Below the pieces are notes generated by a model. The model made no database searches. It was given only the letters and a program-made list of their open reading frames with translations, and was not told the origin of the DNA. From assembly GCA_002329155.1 (NCBI GenBank), contig DCXY01000043.1, forward strand, positions 1 through 17,497: a stretch of DNA of 17,497 nt. The letters run 5' to 3'. The position numbers were made by a program, and so were the translations under genes. Below, one piece after another: positions 6,086 through 13,877 of the stretch; the first letter of the stretch is position 1; every line of letters begins with the position of its first letter. The stretch is from Stenotrophomonas sp. UBA2124. GTDB lineage: Bacteria > Pseudomonadota > Gammaproteobacteria > Xanthomonadales > Xanthomonadaceae.

Positions 6086-7057
6086 TCAGGCAAAAATCGC
6101 TTCTATGCGCTGCCAACTGGCCTCGTCCACGCGCCCGGCCACATCCAGCGCACGCAGATTCTCTTCCAGCTGCGACACGCGGCTGGCGCCGAGGATCACG
6201 CTGGACACGCGCGGGTTGCGCAGGCACCAGGCGATGGCCAGCTGCGCCGGCGATTCACCCAGCTCGGCCGCCAGTGCGGTGAAGCGGCGCGCCTTGCCCA
6301 GCCGGTCCTCTTCCGGCTCACCGATCACCGAGGCCTGCAGCCAGCCCAGGGTGGGCTGGGCCAGGCGCGAATCGCCGGCGATGCCATCGTTGTACTTGCC
6401 GGTCAACAGGCCCGAGGCCAGCGGCGACCAGATGGTGGTACCCAGCCCTGCGTCGATGTACAGCGGCGCGTACTCGCGCTCCACCCGCTGGCGGTGCAGC
6501 AGGTTGTACTGCGGCTGCTCCATGCTGGGGGCATATAGATGATTGGCGCGGGCAAAGGTCAGGGCCTCGTTGATCTGCGCGGCGGACCACTCCGAGGTGC
6601 CCCAATACAGCACCTTGCCCTGGCGGATCAGCGCGTCCATGGCCAGCACCGTCTCGCCGATGGGCGTGTCCGGATCCGGGCGGTGACAGTAATAAAGGTC
6701 CAGGTAGTCCACCCGCAGCCGCTTGAGCGCGGCATGGCAGGCATCGGTGACGTGCTTGCGCGAGAGCCCGCGCTGGGTGGGCGCCGGGTCTTCGGCCGCG
6801 CCAAAGAACACCTTGCTGGACACGCAGTAGCCGTCGCGCGGCAGCCGCAGGTCGGCGATCACGTCGCCCATCACCTCCTCGGCGCGGCCCTTGGCATAGC
6901 CCTCGGCGTTGTCGAAAAAGTTGACACCGTTGTCCCAGGCGGCGGCGATCAGGTTGCGGGATTCGTCCCGGCCGATCTGGCTGCCAAAGGTCACCCAGGC
7001 ACCAAAGGACAATGCGGAAAGCTGCAGGCCGGATGACCCGAGGCGACGATATTGCAT
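6086..7057 (-). CDS. Aldo/keto reductase, Kv-beta (AKR6)-like
   Basis: A 323-residue NADP(H)-dependent oxidoreductase of the TIM-barrel aldo/keto reductase family. The catalytic tetrad is visible as Asp49 (FFDNAEGYAKG), Tyr54, Lys82 (SSKVFFG) and His125 (YYCHRPDPDTP). QYNLLHRQRVEREYAPLY and GTTIWSPLASGLLTGKY are typical of the voltage-gated K+ channel beta-subunit branch. The substrate cannot be told; the family reduces aldehydes and ketones such as methylglyoxal. The start at 7057 was chosen over 7105 because AGGAG lies seven bases upstream and MQYRRLGSSGLQLS is the usual family start. The gene is divergent from nupC and appears monocistronic. A possible -10 (TACACT, 7110-7105) is weak. Confidence 0.92.
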   Translation of the reverse strand: MQYRRLGSSGLQLSALSFGAWVTFGSQIGRDESRNLIAAAWDNGVNFFDNAEGYAKGRAEEVMGDVIADLRLPRDGYCVSSKVFFGAAEDPAPTQRGLSRKHVTDACHAALKRLRVDYLDLYYCHRPDPDTPIGETVLAMDALIRQGKVLYWGTSEWSAAQINEALTFARANHLYAPSMEQPQYNLLHRQRVEREYAPLYIDAGLGTTIWSPLASGLLTGKYNDGIAGDSRLAQPTLGWLQASVIGEPEEDRLGKARRFTALAAELGESPAQLAIAWCLRNPRVSSVILGASRVSQLEENLRALDVAGRVDEASWQRIEAIFA

Positions 7058-7170
7058 GGCTGGCTCCTGGTGGCGGGTGCGCGCATCGGCGCGAACGGGC
7101 GCCAAGTGTACTCCGCAGGATGTGCGTGAAATGTTCCTTGATGTCGCCGATACCTGCCAGATCGGGGCCG

Positions 7171-7192
7171 TTACCGGAATATGTACCGGTAA
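7171..7192. promoter_or_regulatory. Perfect dyad operator upstream of nupC
   Basis: TTACCGG (7171-7177) and CCGGTAA (7186-7192) are perfect 7-bp inverted arms around an 8-bp centre. TACCGG also repeats directly with a 12-bp period (7172 and 7184). The dyad ends 3 bp before the -35 hexamer of the nupC promoter, a good place for an activator or a repressor. Size and symmetry fit a homodimeric regulator of LacI, GntR or TetR type, but I cannot name it. Confidence 0.6.
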
Positions 7193-7195
7193 TTC

Positions 7196-7224
7196 TTGCC
7201 CGTCATAGGCCGCTGCTCTAGGCT
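7196..7224 (+). promoter_or_regulatory. Candidate sigma70 promoter of the nupC operon
   Basis: TTGCCC (7196-7201), a 17-bp spacer and TAGGCT (7219-7224) give an expected start near 7231, leaving a leader of about 27 nt with GGGGA seven bases before the ATG at 7258. The hexamers are only moderate, and the adjacent dyad adds support. Confidence 0.5.
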
Positions 7225-7257
7225 TGCGTCTTTTGCGGGCATCCCCGGGGACGCATC

Positions 7258-8556
7258 ATGGTCGAAGGTTTGGGCAGGATCGGCTTCGGCCTGTTCGGCC
7301 TGGTAGTGCTGCTTGGCATTACCTGGTTGTTCTCCAACAACAAGAAGGCGGTGGACTGGAAGCTGATTGCTACCGGTATCGCCCTGCAGATCGGCTTTGC
7401 CGCGCTGGTGCTGCTGGTGCCCGGTGGCCGCGATGTGTTCGACTGGCTGGGCCAGGGCTTCGTCAAGATCCTGAGCTACGTCAACGAAGGTTCCAGCTTC
7501 ATCTTCGGCGACCTGATGAACGTACCCAAGTACGGTTTCATTTTTGCGTTCCAGGTATTACCGACCATCATCTTCTTCTCCGCGCTGATGGGCGTGATGT
7601 ACCACCTGGGCGTGATGCAGGCCATCGTCAAGGCCATGGCCTGGGCCATCACCAAGATCATGCGCGTGTCCGGTGCCGAGACCACCAGCGTCTGCGCCAG
7701 TGTATTCATCGGCCAGACCGAGGCGCCGCTGACCGTGCGCCCGTACATCGCCAGAATGACCCAGTCCGAGCTGATCACCATGATGATCGGCGGCATGGCC
7801 CATATCGCCGGCGGCGTGCTGGCCGCCTATGTGGGCATGCTGGGCGGTGGCGACCCCGTGGCCCAGGCGTTCTACGCCAAGCACCTGCTGGCCGCCTCCA
7901 TCATGGCCGCACCGGCCACGCTGGTGATCTCCAAGCTGCTGGTGCCTGAAACCCAGGTGCCGCTGACCCGCGGCACGGTGAAGATGGAGGTGGAGAAGAC
8001 CTCCTCCAACATCATCGACGCCGCTGCCGGCGGTGCCGCCGACGGCCTGAAGCTGGCGCTGAACATCGGCGCGATGCTGCTGGCCTTCATCGCCCTGATC
8101 GCCCTGCTCAACGCGCCATTGACCTGGATCGGCGAAGTGACCGGCCTTGCACAGGCAATCGGCAAGCCCACCAACCTGGCTACCATCTTCGGTTACATCC
8201 TGGCCCCGATCGCCTGGGTGATCGGCACCCCATGGGCCGATGCCACCACCGTGGGTTCGCTGATCGGCCAGAAGGTGGTCATCAACGAATTCGTGGCCTA
8301 CCTGCAGCTGGCGGAGATCATCAAGGGCAATGTCGCGGGCGTGGCCCTGAGCGACGAAGGCCGGCTGATCGCCACCTACGCGCTGTGCGGCTTCGCCAAC
8401 TTCAGCTCGATCGCGATCCAGATCGGCGGCATCGGTGGCCTGGCCCCCGAGCGTCGCCAGGATCTGGCCAAGTTCGGCCTGCGCGCCGTGCTTGGCGGCA
8501 CCATCGCCACCCTGATGACGGCCACCATTGCCGGCGTGCTGACCCATTTCGGCTGA
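7258..8556 (+). CDS. nupC: NupC/CNT family nucleoside:cation symporter
   Basis: A 432-residue inner-membrane protein of the concentrative nucleoside transporter family, which brings nucleosides in with H+ or Na+. The N-terminal helices, the linker FGDLMNVPKYGFIFAFQVLP, the substrate-site motif GQTEAPLTVRPYI (residues 152-164; Gln153, Thr154, Glu155) and the following IGGMAHIAGGVLAAYV are typical, as is the late ALCGFANFSSIAIQIGGIG. Length fits the bacterial family. The start has GGGGA seven bases upstream. It leads an operon with a PfkB kinase 31 bp downstream, which suggests nucleosides are salvaged as a source of pentose or base. The dyad at 7171-7192 is the likely control site. Confidence 0.95.
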   Translation: MVEGLGRIGFGLFGLVVLLGITWLFSNNKKAVDWKLIATGIALQIGFAALVLLVPGGRDVFDWLGQGFVKILSYVNEGSSFIFGDLMNVPKYGFIFAFQVLPTIIFFSALMGVMYHLGVMQAIVKAMAWAITKIMRVSGAETTSVCASVFIGQTEAPLTVRPYIARMTQSELITMMIGGMAHIAGGVLAAYVGMLGGGDPVAQAFYAKHLLAASIMAAPATLVISKLLVPETQVPLTRGTVKMEVEKTSSNIIDAAAGGAADGLKLALNIGAMLLAFIALIALLNAPLTWIGEVTGLAQAIGKPTNLATIFGYILAPIAWVIGTPWADATTVGSLIGQKVVINEFVAYLQLAEIIKGNVAGVALSDEGRLIATYALCGFANFSSIAIQIGGIGGLAPERRQDLAKFGLRAVLGGTIATLMTATIAGVLTHFG

Positions 8557-8587
8557 TCCCCAGCCACTTCACAGAGACGTAGATTCC

Positions 8588-9538
8588 ATGAGTTCCGTAG
8601 TCGTTGCCGGTTCCTTCAATGTTGACCACGTGTGGCGCTGTGACGCGCTGCCCGCAGCGGGGGCGACCATTGCCGGGCGCTACAGCACCGGCCCTGGCGG
8701 CAAGGGCTTCAACCAGGCCGTGGCGGCACGCCGTGCCGGTGCCGACACCACCTTCGTCTGTGCGCTGGGCGAGGACGCAGGCGGCGCGCTGGCACGCCAG
8801 CTGGCCTCGGCCGACGGCCTGGCCGTGGTGGCCGAAGCCAGCAGCGAGCCGACCGGCACCGCGGGCATCTACGTGGACAGCCGTGGGCGCAACTCCATCG
8901 TCATCGGTGCCGGCGCCAACGCCTCGCTGAGCGCGGACTTCATGGACAGCAACGCCGGCCTGCTGGGCAGTGCCAAGGTGCTGCTGGCACAGCTGGAATC
9001 CCCTGCTGAAACCATCGAGAAGGCACTGGCCACCGCGCGCGAGGCCGGCGTGCTGACCATCCTCAACCCGGCGCCGGCCAACGCTCCGTCGAGCATCGGC
9101 CTGCTCAAGCTGGCCGACGTGCTCACCCCGAACGAGACCGAGTTCGCCGCCCTGCTCGGCCGCCATGTGGGCGAGCGCGTGGAAGCCGACGACGTGGCCG
9201 CACTGGATGGCGCCAGCCTGCACGCACTATGCCGCAAGCTGTCCGCCAGCACGGTGGTGGTCACGCTGGGTGCGGTGGGCGTGTTCGTCTCGCACGACGA
9301 GGAACAGCTGCGCGGTGACGGCCAGCCGTATTACCGCGTGGCCGCCGAGTCGGTGCAGGTGGTGGACACCACCGGCGCGGGTGATGCCTTCAACGGTGCA
9401 CTGGCCGCCTCGCTGGCGCACGCACCGGAAGCGGCCTTCAACAAGCATGTGCGCTTCGCCAACCAGTACGCGGCACGTTCCACCGAGAACGAAGGCGCGG
9501 CGCTGTCGATGCCACGCATGACCCCTGCCGAGCTCTGA
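8588..9538 (+). CDS. rbsK: PfkB-family carbohydrate kinase, ribokinase-like
   Basis: A 316-residue ATP-dependent kinase. The N-terminal PfkB signature is GPGGKGFNQAVAARRAGAD (residues 35-53), with NPAPA (160-164), PNETE (181-185) and the C-terminal signature VVDTTGAGDAFNGALAASLA (259-277), where Asp266 is the catalytic base. PNETE and the GGKGxNQAVA block point to ribokinase rather than fructokinase or 1-phosphofructokinase. With nupC just upstream it could phosphorylate ribose set free from nucleosides, or a nucleoside itself; the sequence alone does not decide. No nucleoside hydrolase or phosphorylase is in the window. The 31-bp gap to nupC holds only a weak GAGACG site and no promoter, so the two genes are very likely co-transcribed. 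Confidence 0.85.
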   Translation: MSSVVVAGSFNVDHVWRCDALPAAGATIAGRYSTGPGGKGFNQAVAARRAGADTTFVCALGEDAGGALARQLASADGLAVVAEASSEPTGTAGIYVDSRGRNSIVIGAGANASLSADFMDSNAGLLGSAKVLLAQLESPAETIEKALATAREAGVLTILNPAPANAPSSIGLLKLADVLTPNETEFAALLGRHVGERVEADDVAALDGASLHALCRKLSASTVVVTLGAVGVFVSHDEEQLRGDGQPYYRVAAESVQVVDTTGAGDAFNGALAASLAHAPEAAFNKHVRFANQYAARSTENEGAALSMPRMTPAEL

Positions 9539-9626
9539 GCACCCTGCGGTTCGGCTGGGCCATGCCCTGCTGAACCCGCACCCACGCCACGCCGGTGCCA
9601 CGCCCGGCGCCGCCGGGGCGCTCCCG

Positions 9627-9632
9627 TACAAT
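9627..9632 (+). promoter_or_regulatory. -10 element of dusB, implying a leaderless transcript
   Basis: TACAAT ends 7 bp before the dusB ATG at 9640, so transcription should start at or within a base or two of the start codon. There is no Shine-Dalgarno before the ATG, which agrees. No good -35 hexamer is visible in the GC-rich upstream DNA. Confidence 0.5.
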
Positions 9633-9639
9633 AACCCGC

Positions 9640-10638
9640 ATGCAGATCGGCCCCTACACCATCGCGCCGAACGTGGTGCTCGCGCCCATGGCCGGCGTCA
9701 CCGACAAACCCTTCCGCCAGCTGTGCAAACGGCTGGGCGCGGGCTTGGCTGCGTCGGAAATGACCATCAGCGATCCGCGCTTCTGGAATACCCGCAAATC
9801 CATCCACCGCATGGACCACGCCGGTGAGCCGGCGCCGATCAGCGTGCAGATCGCCGGCACCGAGCCGCAGCAGCTGGCCGACGCCGCGCGCTACAACGTG
9901 GACCACGGCGCGCAGATCATCGACATCAACATGGGTTGCCCTGCCAAGAAGGTGTGCAACGCCTGGGCCGGCTCGGCGCTGATGCGCGACGAGGCGCTGG
10001 TGGCGCGTATCCTCGATGCGGTGGTCAAGGCCGTGGATGTGCCGGTGACGCTGAAGATCCGCACCGGCTGGTGTGCCGACGTGCGCAACGCACCGGCCAT
10101 TGCCCGCGTGGCCGAGGACAGTGGCATCGCCGCGCTCGCCATCCATGGCCGTACCCGCGACCAGCACTACACCGGCAGCGCCGAGTACGACACCATCGCC
10201 GCGATCAAGGCCATGCTGCGCATTCCGGTGCTGGCCAACGGCGACATCGACTCGCCGCGCAAGGCCGAGCAGGTGCTGCGGTACACAGGGGTGGATGCGG
10301 TGATGGTGGGCCGTGCCGCGCAGGGGCGCCCGTGGATCTTCCGCGAGATCGCCCACTACCTGGCCTCCGGCGAGGAACTGCCGCCGCCAACGTTGCAGGA
10401 AGTACGCGACATCCTGCTCGGCCACCTGCACGACCTGCATGCGTTCTATGGCGAACCGCAGGGTGTGCGCATCGCGCGCAAGCACCTGGGCTGGTATGCC
10501 AAGGACCGGCCCGAGAACGCCGCCTTCCGCGCCGTGGTCAATGCCGCTGAAACCGCTGACGCGCAGCTGCGGCTGACCCGCGACTATTTCGACGCACTCA
10601 TCGCCGGCCTGCCGCCGGCGCTGTCACCGGCGGCCTGA
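9640..10638 (+). CDS. dusB: tRNA-dihydrouridine synthase B
   Basis: A 332-residue FMN-dependent enzyme that reduces uridine to dihydrouridine in the tRNA D-loop. It is plainly DusB: APMAGVTDKPFRQLCKRLGA at the start, GAQIIDINMGCPAKKV with the catalytic Cys, VPVTLKIRTGW, ALAIHGRTRDQHYTG, PVLANGDIDSP, VDAVMVGRAAQGRPWIFREI (FMN phosphate site) and the C-terminal RIARKHLGWY of the tRNA-binding domain. The frame is open to 9595, but ATG 9640 fits the family start. In enteric bacteria dusB is followed by fis; here a convergent proP follows, with only 3 bp between the stops. The start seems leaderless. Confidence 0.96.
   Translation: MQIGPYTIAPNVVLAPMAGVTDKPFRQLCKRLGAGLAASEMTISDPRFWNTRKSIHRMDHAGEPAPISVQIAGTEPQQLADAARYNVDHGAQIIDINMGCPAKKVCNAWAGSALMRDEALVARILDAVVKAVDVPVTLKIRTGWCADVRNAPAIARVAEDSGIAALAIHGRTRDQHYTGSAEYDTIAAIKAMLRIPVLANGDIDSPRKAEQVLRYTGVDAVMVGRAAQGRPWIFREIAHYLASGEELPPPTLQEVRDILLGHLHDLHAFYGEPQGVRIARKHLGWYAKDRPENAAFRAVVNAAETADAQLRLTRDYFDALIAGLPPALSPAA
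10611..10634. terminator. Hairpin over the dusB 3' end, between convergent dusB and proP
   Basis: GCCGCCGG (10611-10618) and CCGGCGGC (10627-10634) form a perfect 8-bp stem with an 8-nt loop, ending 2 bp before the dusB stop and 8 bp past the proP stop. There is no T-run. It is the only structure that could end either of the two abutting transcripts. Confidence 0.4.
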
Positions 10639-10641
10639 GCC

Positions 10642-12171
10642 TCACTCCAGACCGGGGTGCCGATCCACCAGCGCCTGCTTGCGCTGCTGCAGCTCGGCAA
10701 CACGCGCCTGCAGCTCATCGATCTGCGCATCCAGGTCTTCCACGCTCGACTCGATGTGGTCATAAGCCTGCTGCAGCAGCTCGCGCGCCTCGCGACGACT
10801 GGACGCATTGGGCGTATCGCCGCGCAACGGACGATTGGCGGTCTCACGCATGTACCACGCCGTCACAAGACCGATCACCGCCACCACCATCAGATAGTAG
10901 GCCGGCATCATCAGGTTCTGGGTGGCCTCCACCAGCCATGCCGCCGCCGTGGGCGTGAGGCCGCAGATGATCACCGAGATGTTGAAGGCTGTGGCCAGCG
11001 CGCTGTAACGCACGCGCGTGGGAAACATGGCAGGCAGAGTCGAGGCCATCACGCCGATCAGGCAGTTCAGCAGTACCGCCAGCAGCAGCAGGCCAAGGAA
11101 GATCAGGCCTATGTTGCCGCTGTTGATCAGGCGGAATGCAGGAATCGCCGTCACCAGCAGGCCGATGCTGCCTGCGGCGATGAACGGCCTGCGGCCGATG
11201 CGGTCACTTGCCCAGCCCACCACCGGCTGCACGAACAGCATGCCCACCATCACCACGATGATGATCAGCACACCGTGGTCTTCGGAGTAATGCAGGTTGT
11301 GCGACAGGTAGGTCGGCATATAGGTCAGCAGCATGTAGTAGGTCACGTTGGTGACCAGCACCAGACCCACGCAGACCAGCAGTGAACGCCAATACTTGCT
11401 GACGATCTCGCGGAAGGAGATGCCCGGCGCACCGCTCACCGCATCCTGGTCCTCCTTTTCCATGCGTTCGAGCTGTTCAGTGAAGGCAGGCGTTTCCTCG
11501 GCCGCATGGCGCAGGTACAGGCCGATCAGACCCAGCGGTGCGGCGAGGAAGAACGGCACGCGCCAGCCCCACTCCAGAAAGCGTGCCTCTCCGAGGATGC
11601 TGCTCAACAGCACCACCACACCGGCGCCCGTCACGAAGCCGACGATGGAACCGAAATCCAGCCAGCTGCTGAGGAAGCCGCGTTTCCGATCAGGCGCGAA
11701 CTCGGCCACGAACACCGCAGCGCCTGTGTATTCGCCACCCACCGAGAAGCCCTGCACCAGCTTGCAGATAAGCAGCAGAATGGGGGCAAGGATGCCGATG
11801 CTTTCATAGGATGGAATCAGGCCGATGCAGAAGGTACTGATCGCCATCAGGATGATGGTGGCCGACAGCACTTTCTGCCGCCCGAACCGGTCGCCCATCA
11901 CGCCGAAGAACACGCCACCCAGCGGCCGCACCAGGAACGGCACGGAGAAGGTGGCGAGCGCGGCAATGGTCTGCACGCTGGGCGAGGCATCCGGGAAGAA
12001 CACCTTGCCCAAGGCATAGGCAACGAAGCCATAGACACCGAAATCGAACCACTCCATCGCATTGCCAAGTGCGGCGGCAGTGACGGCCTTTTTGACCTTG
12101 GCCTTGTCGAGCACCGTGATGTGCTCGATCTGGAGCGGTTCGTTGCGGATAGCGGATTCACCTGTGGACAT
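10642..12171 (-). CDS. proP: Osmosensing proline/betaine:H+ symporter ProP
   Basis: A 509-residue major facilitator protein of the metabolite:H+ symporter family, matching E. coli ProP along its whole length. Clear blocks are TAAALGNAMEWFDFGVYGFV, ALATFSVPFLVRPLGGVFFG, GDRFGRQK, LVQGFSVGGEYTGAAVFVAE, WRSLLVCVGLVLVTNVTYYM, YLSHNLHYSEDHGVLIII and QNLMMPAYYLMVVAV. It should take up proline, glycine betaine and ectoine when osmolality rises. The C-terminal tail (about 457-509) is rich in heptads (LDAQIDELQARVAELQQRK), a coiled coil that in E. coli ProP tunes the osmotic threshold; many homologues lack it. The start at 12171 has GGAGGA ten bases upstream, a slightly long spacing. It lies downstream of, but 345 bp from, the DUF3228 gene. 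Confidence 0.95.
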   Translation of the reverse strand: MSTGESAIRNEPLQIEHITVLDKAKVKKAVTAAALGNAMEWFDFGVYGFVAYALGKVFFPDASPSVQTIAALATFSVPFLVRPLGGVFFGVMGDRFGRQKVLSATIILMAISTFCIGLIPSYESIGILAPILLLICKLVQGFSVGGEYTGAAVFVAEFAPDRKRGFLSSWLDFGSIVGFVTGAGVVVLLSSILGEARFLEWGWRVPFFLAAPLGLIGLYLRHAAEETPAFTEQLERMEKEDQDAVSGAPGISFREIVSKYWRSLLVCVGLVLVTNVTYYMLLTYMPTYLSHNLHYSEDHGVLIIIVVMVGMLFVQPVVGWASDRIGRRPFIAAGSIGLLVTAIPAFRLINSGNIGLIFLGLLLLAVLLNCLIGVMASTLPAMFPTRVRYSALATAFNISVIICGLTPTAAAWLVEATQNLMMPAYYLMVVAVIGLVTAWYMRETANRPLRGDTPNASSRREARELLQQAYDHIESSVEDLDAQIDELQARVAELQQRKQALVDRHPGLE

Positions 12172-12516
12172 GCAGGACCAGTCCTCCCGTTATGAATTGG
12201 GACGCGCGCGGAACACGGGCAGGAAGCATGCAGCGCCTGCCGTGATGCGCATGACACGAAAGAACGCCCATGGCGTGAACCCGGGCGGCGAAGGAGACAG
12301 AGGAAACCAGGGCTGGGCCTGGAAGGGCGGAAACCGCCGACTGTCACGCGAAACCTGATGCAGGCGCGTTGCGCCAACCGCTTCAGGAATACAGGCGTTC
12401 AATGATAGCGAAACGCGCGTTAAGACCTGCTAAAGAACAACGCCGCGCAGGATGGAAGCAGGCCCGCTGCAGCGTCATTCGTCAGCGCTGCAGCCGCGGC
12501 AGGTGTGAGGCAGGCT
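12172..12516. other. 345-bp intergenic region upstream of proP
   Basis: No gene is supported here. It must hold the proP promoter and the end of the DUF3228 transcript. Short hairpins are seen at 12264-12276 (ACGCC-CAT-GGCGT) and 12326-12338 (GGCGG-AAA-CCGCC). A larger hairpin has perfect 9-bp arms at 12466-12474 and 12486-12494 with an 11-nt loop, 23 bp past the DUF3228 stop. None has a T-run. I found no convincing -35/-10 pair for proP. Confidence 0.5.
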
Positions 12517-13071
12517 TCAGCGCCAGTTGGCGTTGCTTTCCCAGAACTGCACGGCGCGCTGATAGGCATCACGGTCGATCGCGACGCCGGAGCCACCCTC
12601 TTCCACACCCAGCGCATTGCGCATCATGGTGATGGGCGCCATGGGAATTTCCTCGGGCGTGGCCGTATACAGGCAACCCACCACGCCCCAGTCGGCATCG
12701 ATGGGACTGCCTTCCTTCGCCATCTGTTCGCGGTCGTAGAGGATGACCACCAGATAGTCAGCCACCGGCGGCTCCACGCCTTCAAACCAGCGCACCAGCA
12801 CCGGCAGTTCCTCGCGGCTGCGCGCCTCGTAGGCCGAACGCAGCAGGTGGCGGTTGTCCTCGGTGACAGGCACCGTCAGGCAGCGGGTGCTGGTCCAGTT
12901 GCGGTAGACATGGAGCTTGCAGAACGGTGCATAGCCATCGAGCACGCGGTCCGGCGCATGCGTGTTGAGGTAGGCCTCGAATTCCTCGGCGCTGCAGTCG
13001 CGGATGGTGTTGGCGCGCGGCGTGCGCGGGAACAGGCGCGTGCGCGCGAACGGTGTGAGGAAGATGGACAT
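12517..13071 (-). CDS. DUF3228 family protein
   Basis: A 184-residue soluble protein of unknown function. Family blocks visible are SIFLTPFARTRLFPRTPRAN at the start, CSAEEFEAYLNTH, VLDGYAPFCKLHVYRNWT, SREELPVLVRWFEGVEPP, ADYLVVILYDREQM, DADWGVVGCLY and the C-terminal MMRNALGVEEGGSGVAIDR. These agree with DUF3228 as I recall it. The frame extends to 13128, but the family start is the Met at 13071; neither has a good Shine-Dalgarno. It is divergent from the DsrE-like gene, with 155 bp between the starts. No signal peptide or membrane segment is seen once the start at 13071 is used. Confidence 0.8.
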   Translation of the reverse strand: MSIFLTPFARTRLFPRTPRANTIRDCSAEEFEAYLNTHAPDRVLDGYAPFCKLHVYRNWTSTRCLTVPVTEDNRHLLRSAYEARSREELPVLVRWFEGVEPPVADYLVVILYDREQMAKEGSPIDADWGVVGCLYTATPEEIPMAPITMMRNALGVEEGGSGVAIDRDAYQRAVQFWESNANWR

Positions 13072-13226
13072 GAGCAACCATTGAAACAGGCAATGCCGCA
13101 TTGTCGGCGAAAGCTGCTGCAGCTGCACGGAGCTGGGCAGGAACCCGCATGTGGACCGATCACCACGCCCGCACCACGCACGGCGGCGTATCGTGCATCA
13201 CCTCTCCAACAACATGGGTTACCGCC

Positions 13227-13781
13227 ATGCGCTCCCTGCTCGCCCTGCCCCTGCTGCTCGCCTTTGGCACCGCATTCCCCGCCACGGCGGCAACGCCCGC
13301 GGACGGCTTCTGGCAGACGCCGACCATCCATGGTTACGGCAAGATCCATGCGCTGCCGGATGCGGCCTACCAGCCCGATCCGTCACAGACCTACAGGATC
13401 GTCTTCGCCGTGACCAAGGGCGTGGACAGCGCGGACAAGGTCAACAGCGGGCTGGATCATGTGGCGCGCACGGTGAACCTGTATGCCGCTGCGGGCGTGC
13501 CGCTGTCCCAGCTCAAGTTCGTCGCGGTCATTTCGGGCCCGGCCACGCAGTCGGTGCTGGACAACACGCACTACCGCGACAAGTTCGGCAGCGACAACCC
13601 CAACCTCGACCTGATCGCGCAGCTGCGCAAGGCCGGGGTGGACGTGGCGGTCTGCGGCCAGGCGGTGGCCGAGCATCAGTTCGACTACGGCTGGGTCAGC
13701 CGCGACGTGACCCTGGCACTGTCGGCATTGACCACGGTTAGCACGCTCGAACACCAGGGCTACAGCCTGATCCAGCAGTAA
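13227..13781 (+). CDS. Exported DsrE/DsrF-like protein
   Basis: A 184-residue protein with a clear signal peptide (about 1-23, MRSLLALPLLLAFGTAFPATAA), so periplasmic. The mature part has the DsrE-like fold pattern: YRIVFAVTKG, then NLYAAAGVPLSQLKFVAVIS (alpha-beta-alpha), DLIAQLRKAGVDVAVCGQAV with a single conserved-position Cys, and VTLALSALTTVSTLEHQGYS at the end. DsrE relatives carry sulfur on that Cys in sulfur relay systems; others have no known role. Start 13227 was preferred over 13101 because it yields the signal peptide; no Shine-Dalgarno is visible. The COG4705 gene follows 96 bp later and may be co-transcribed. Confidence 0.8.
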   Translation: MRSLLALPLLLAFGTAFPATAATPADGFWQTPTIHGYGKIHALPDAAYQPDPSQTYRIVFAVTKGVDSADKVNSGLDHVARTVNLYAAAGVPLSQLKFVAVISGPATQSVLDNTHYRDKFGSDNPNLDLIAQLRKAGVDVAVCGQAVAEHQFDYGWVSRDVTLALSALTTVSTLEHQGYSLIQQ

Positions 13782-13877
13782 ACGCAGCAGGCATCCACAC
13801 GCGGGGCATACACGCCTACGACGCAGCTCCGACAGGCGGGGCCGGACAGTGGCCGCACACCCACTTCGGCCCCTGCC

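Noticed and set aside
7558..8547. Minus-strand 329-codon open frame inside nupC
   Set aside because: It is antisense to a clear CNT transporter, and the repetitive Gly/His/Asp composition reflects its codons.
9331..10485. Minus-strand 384-codon open frame opposite the kinase and dusB
   Set aside because: It spans two real genes on the other strand and shows no conserved motif.
12180..12194. Hairpin AGGA-CTGG-TCCT hiding the proP ribosome site
   Set aside because: The stem is only 4 bp, too weak to claim as a regulatory switch.
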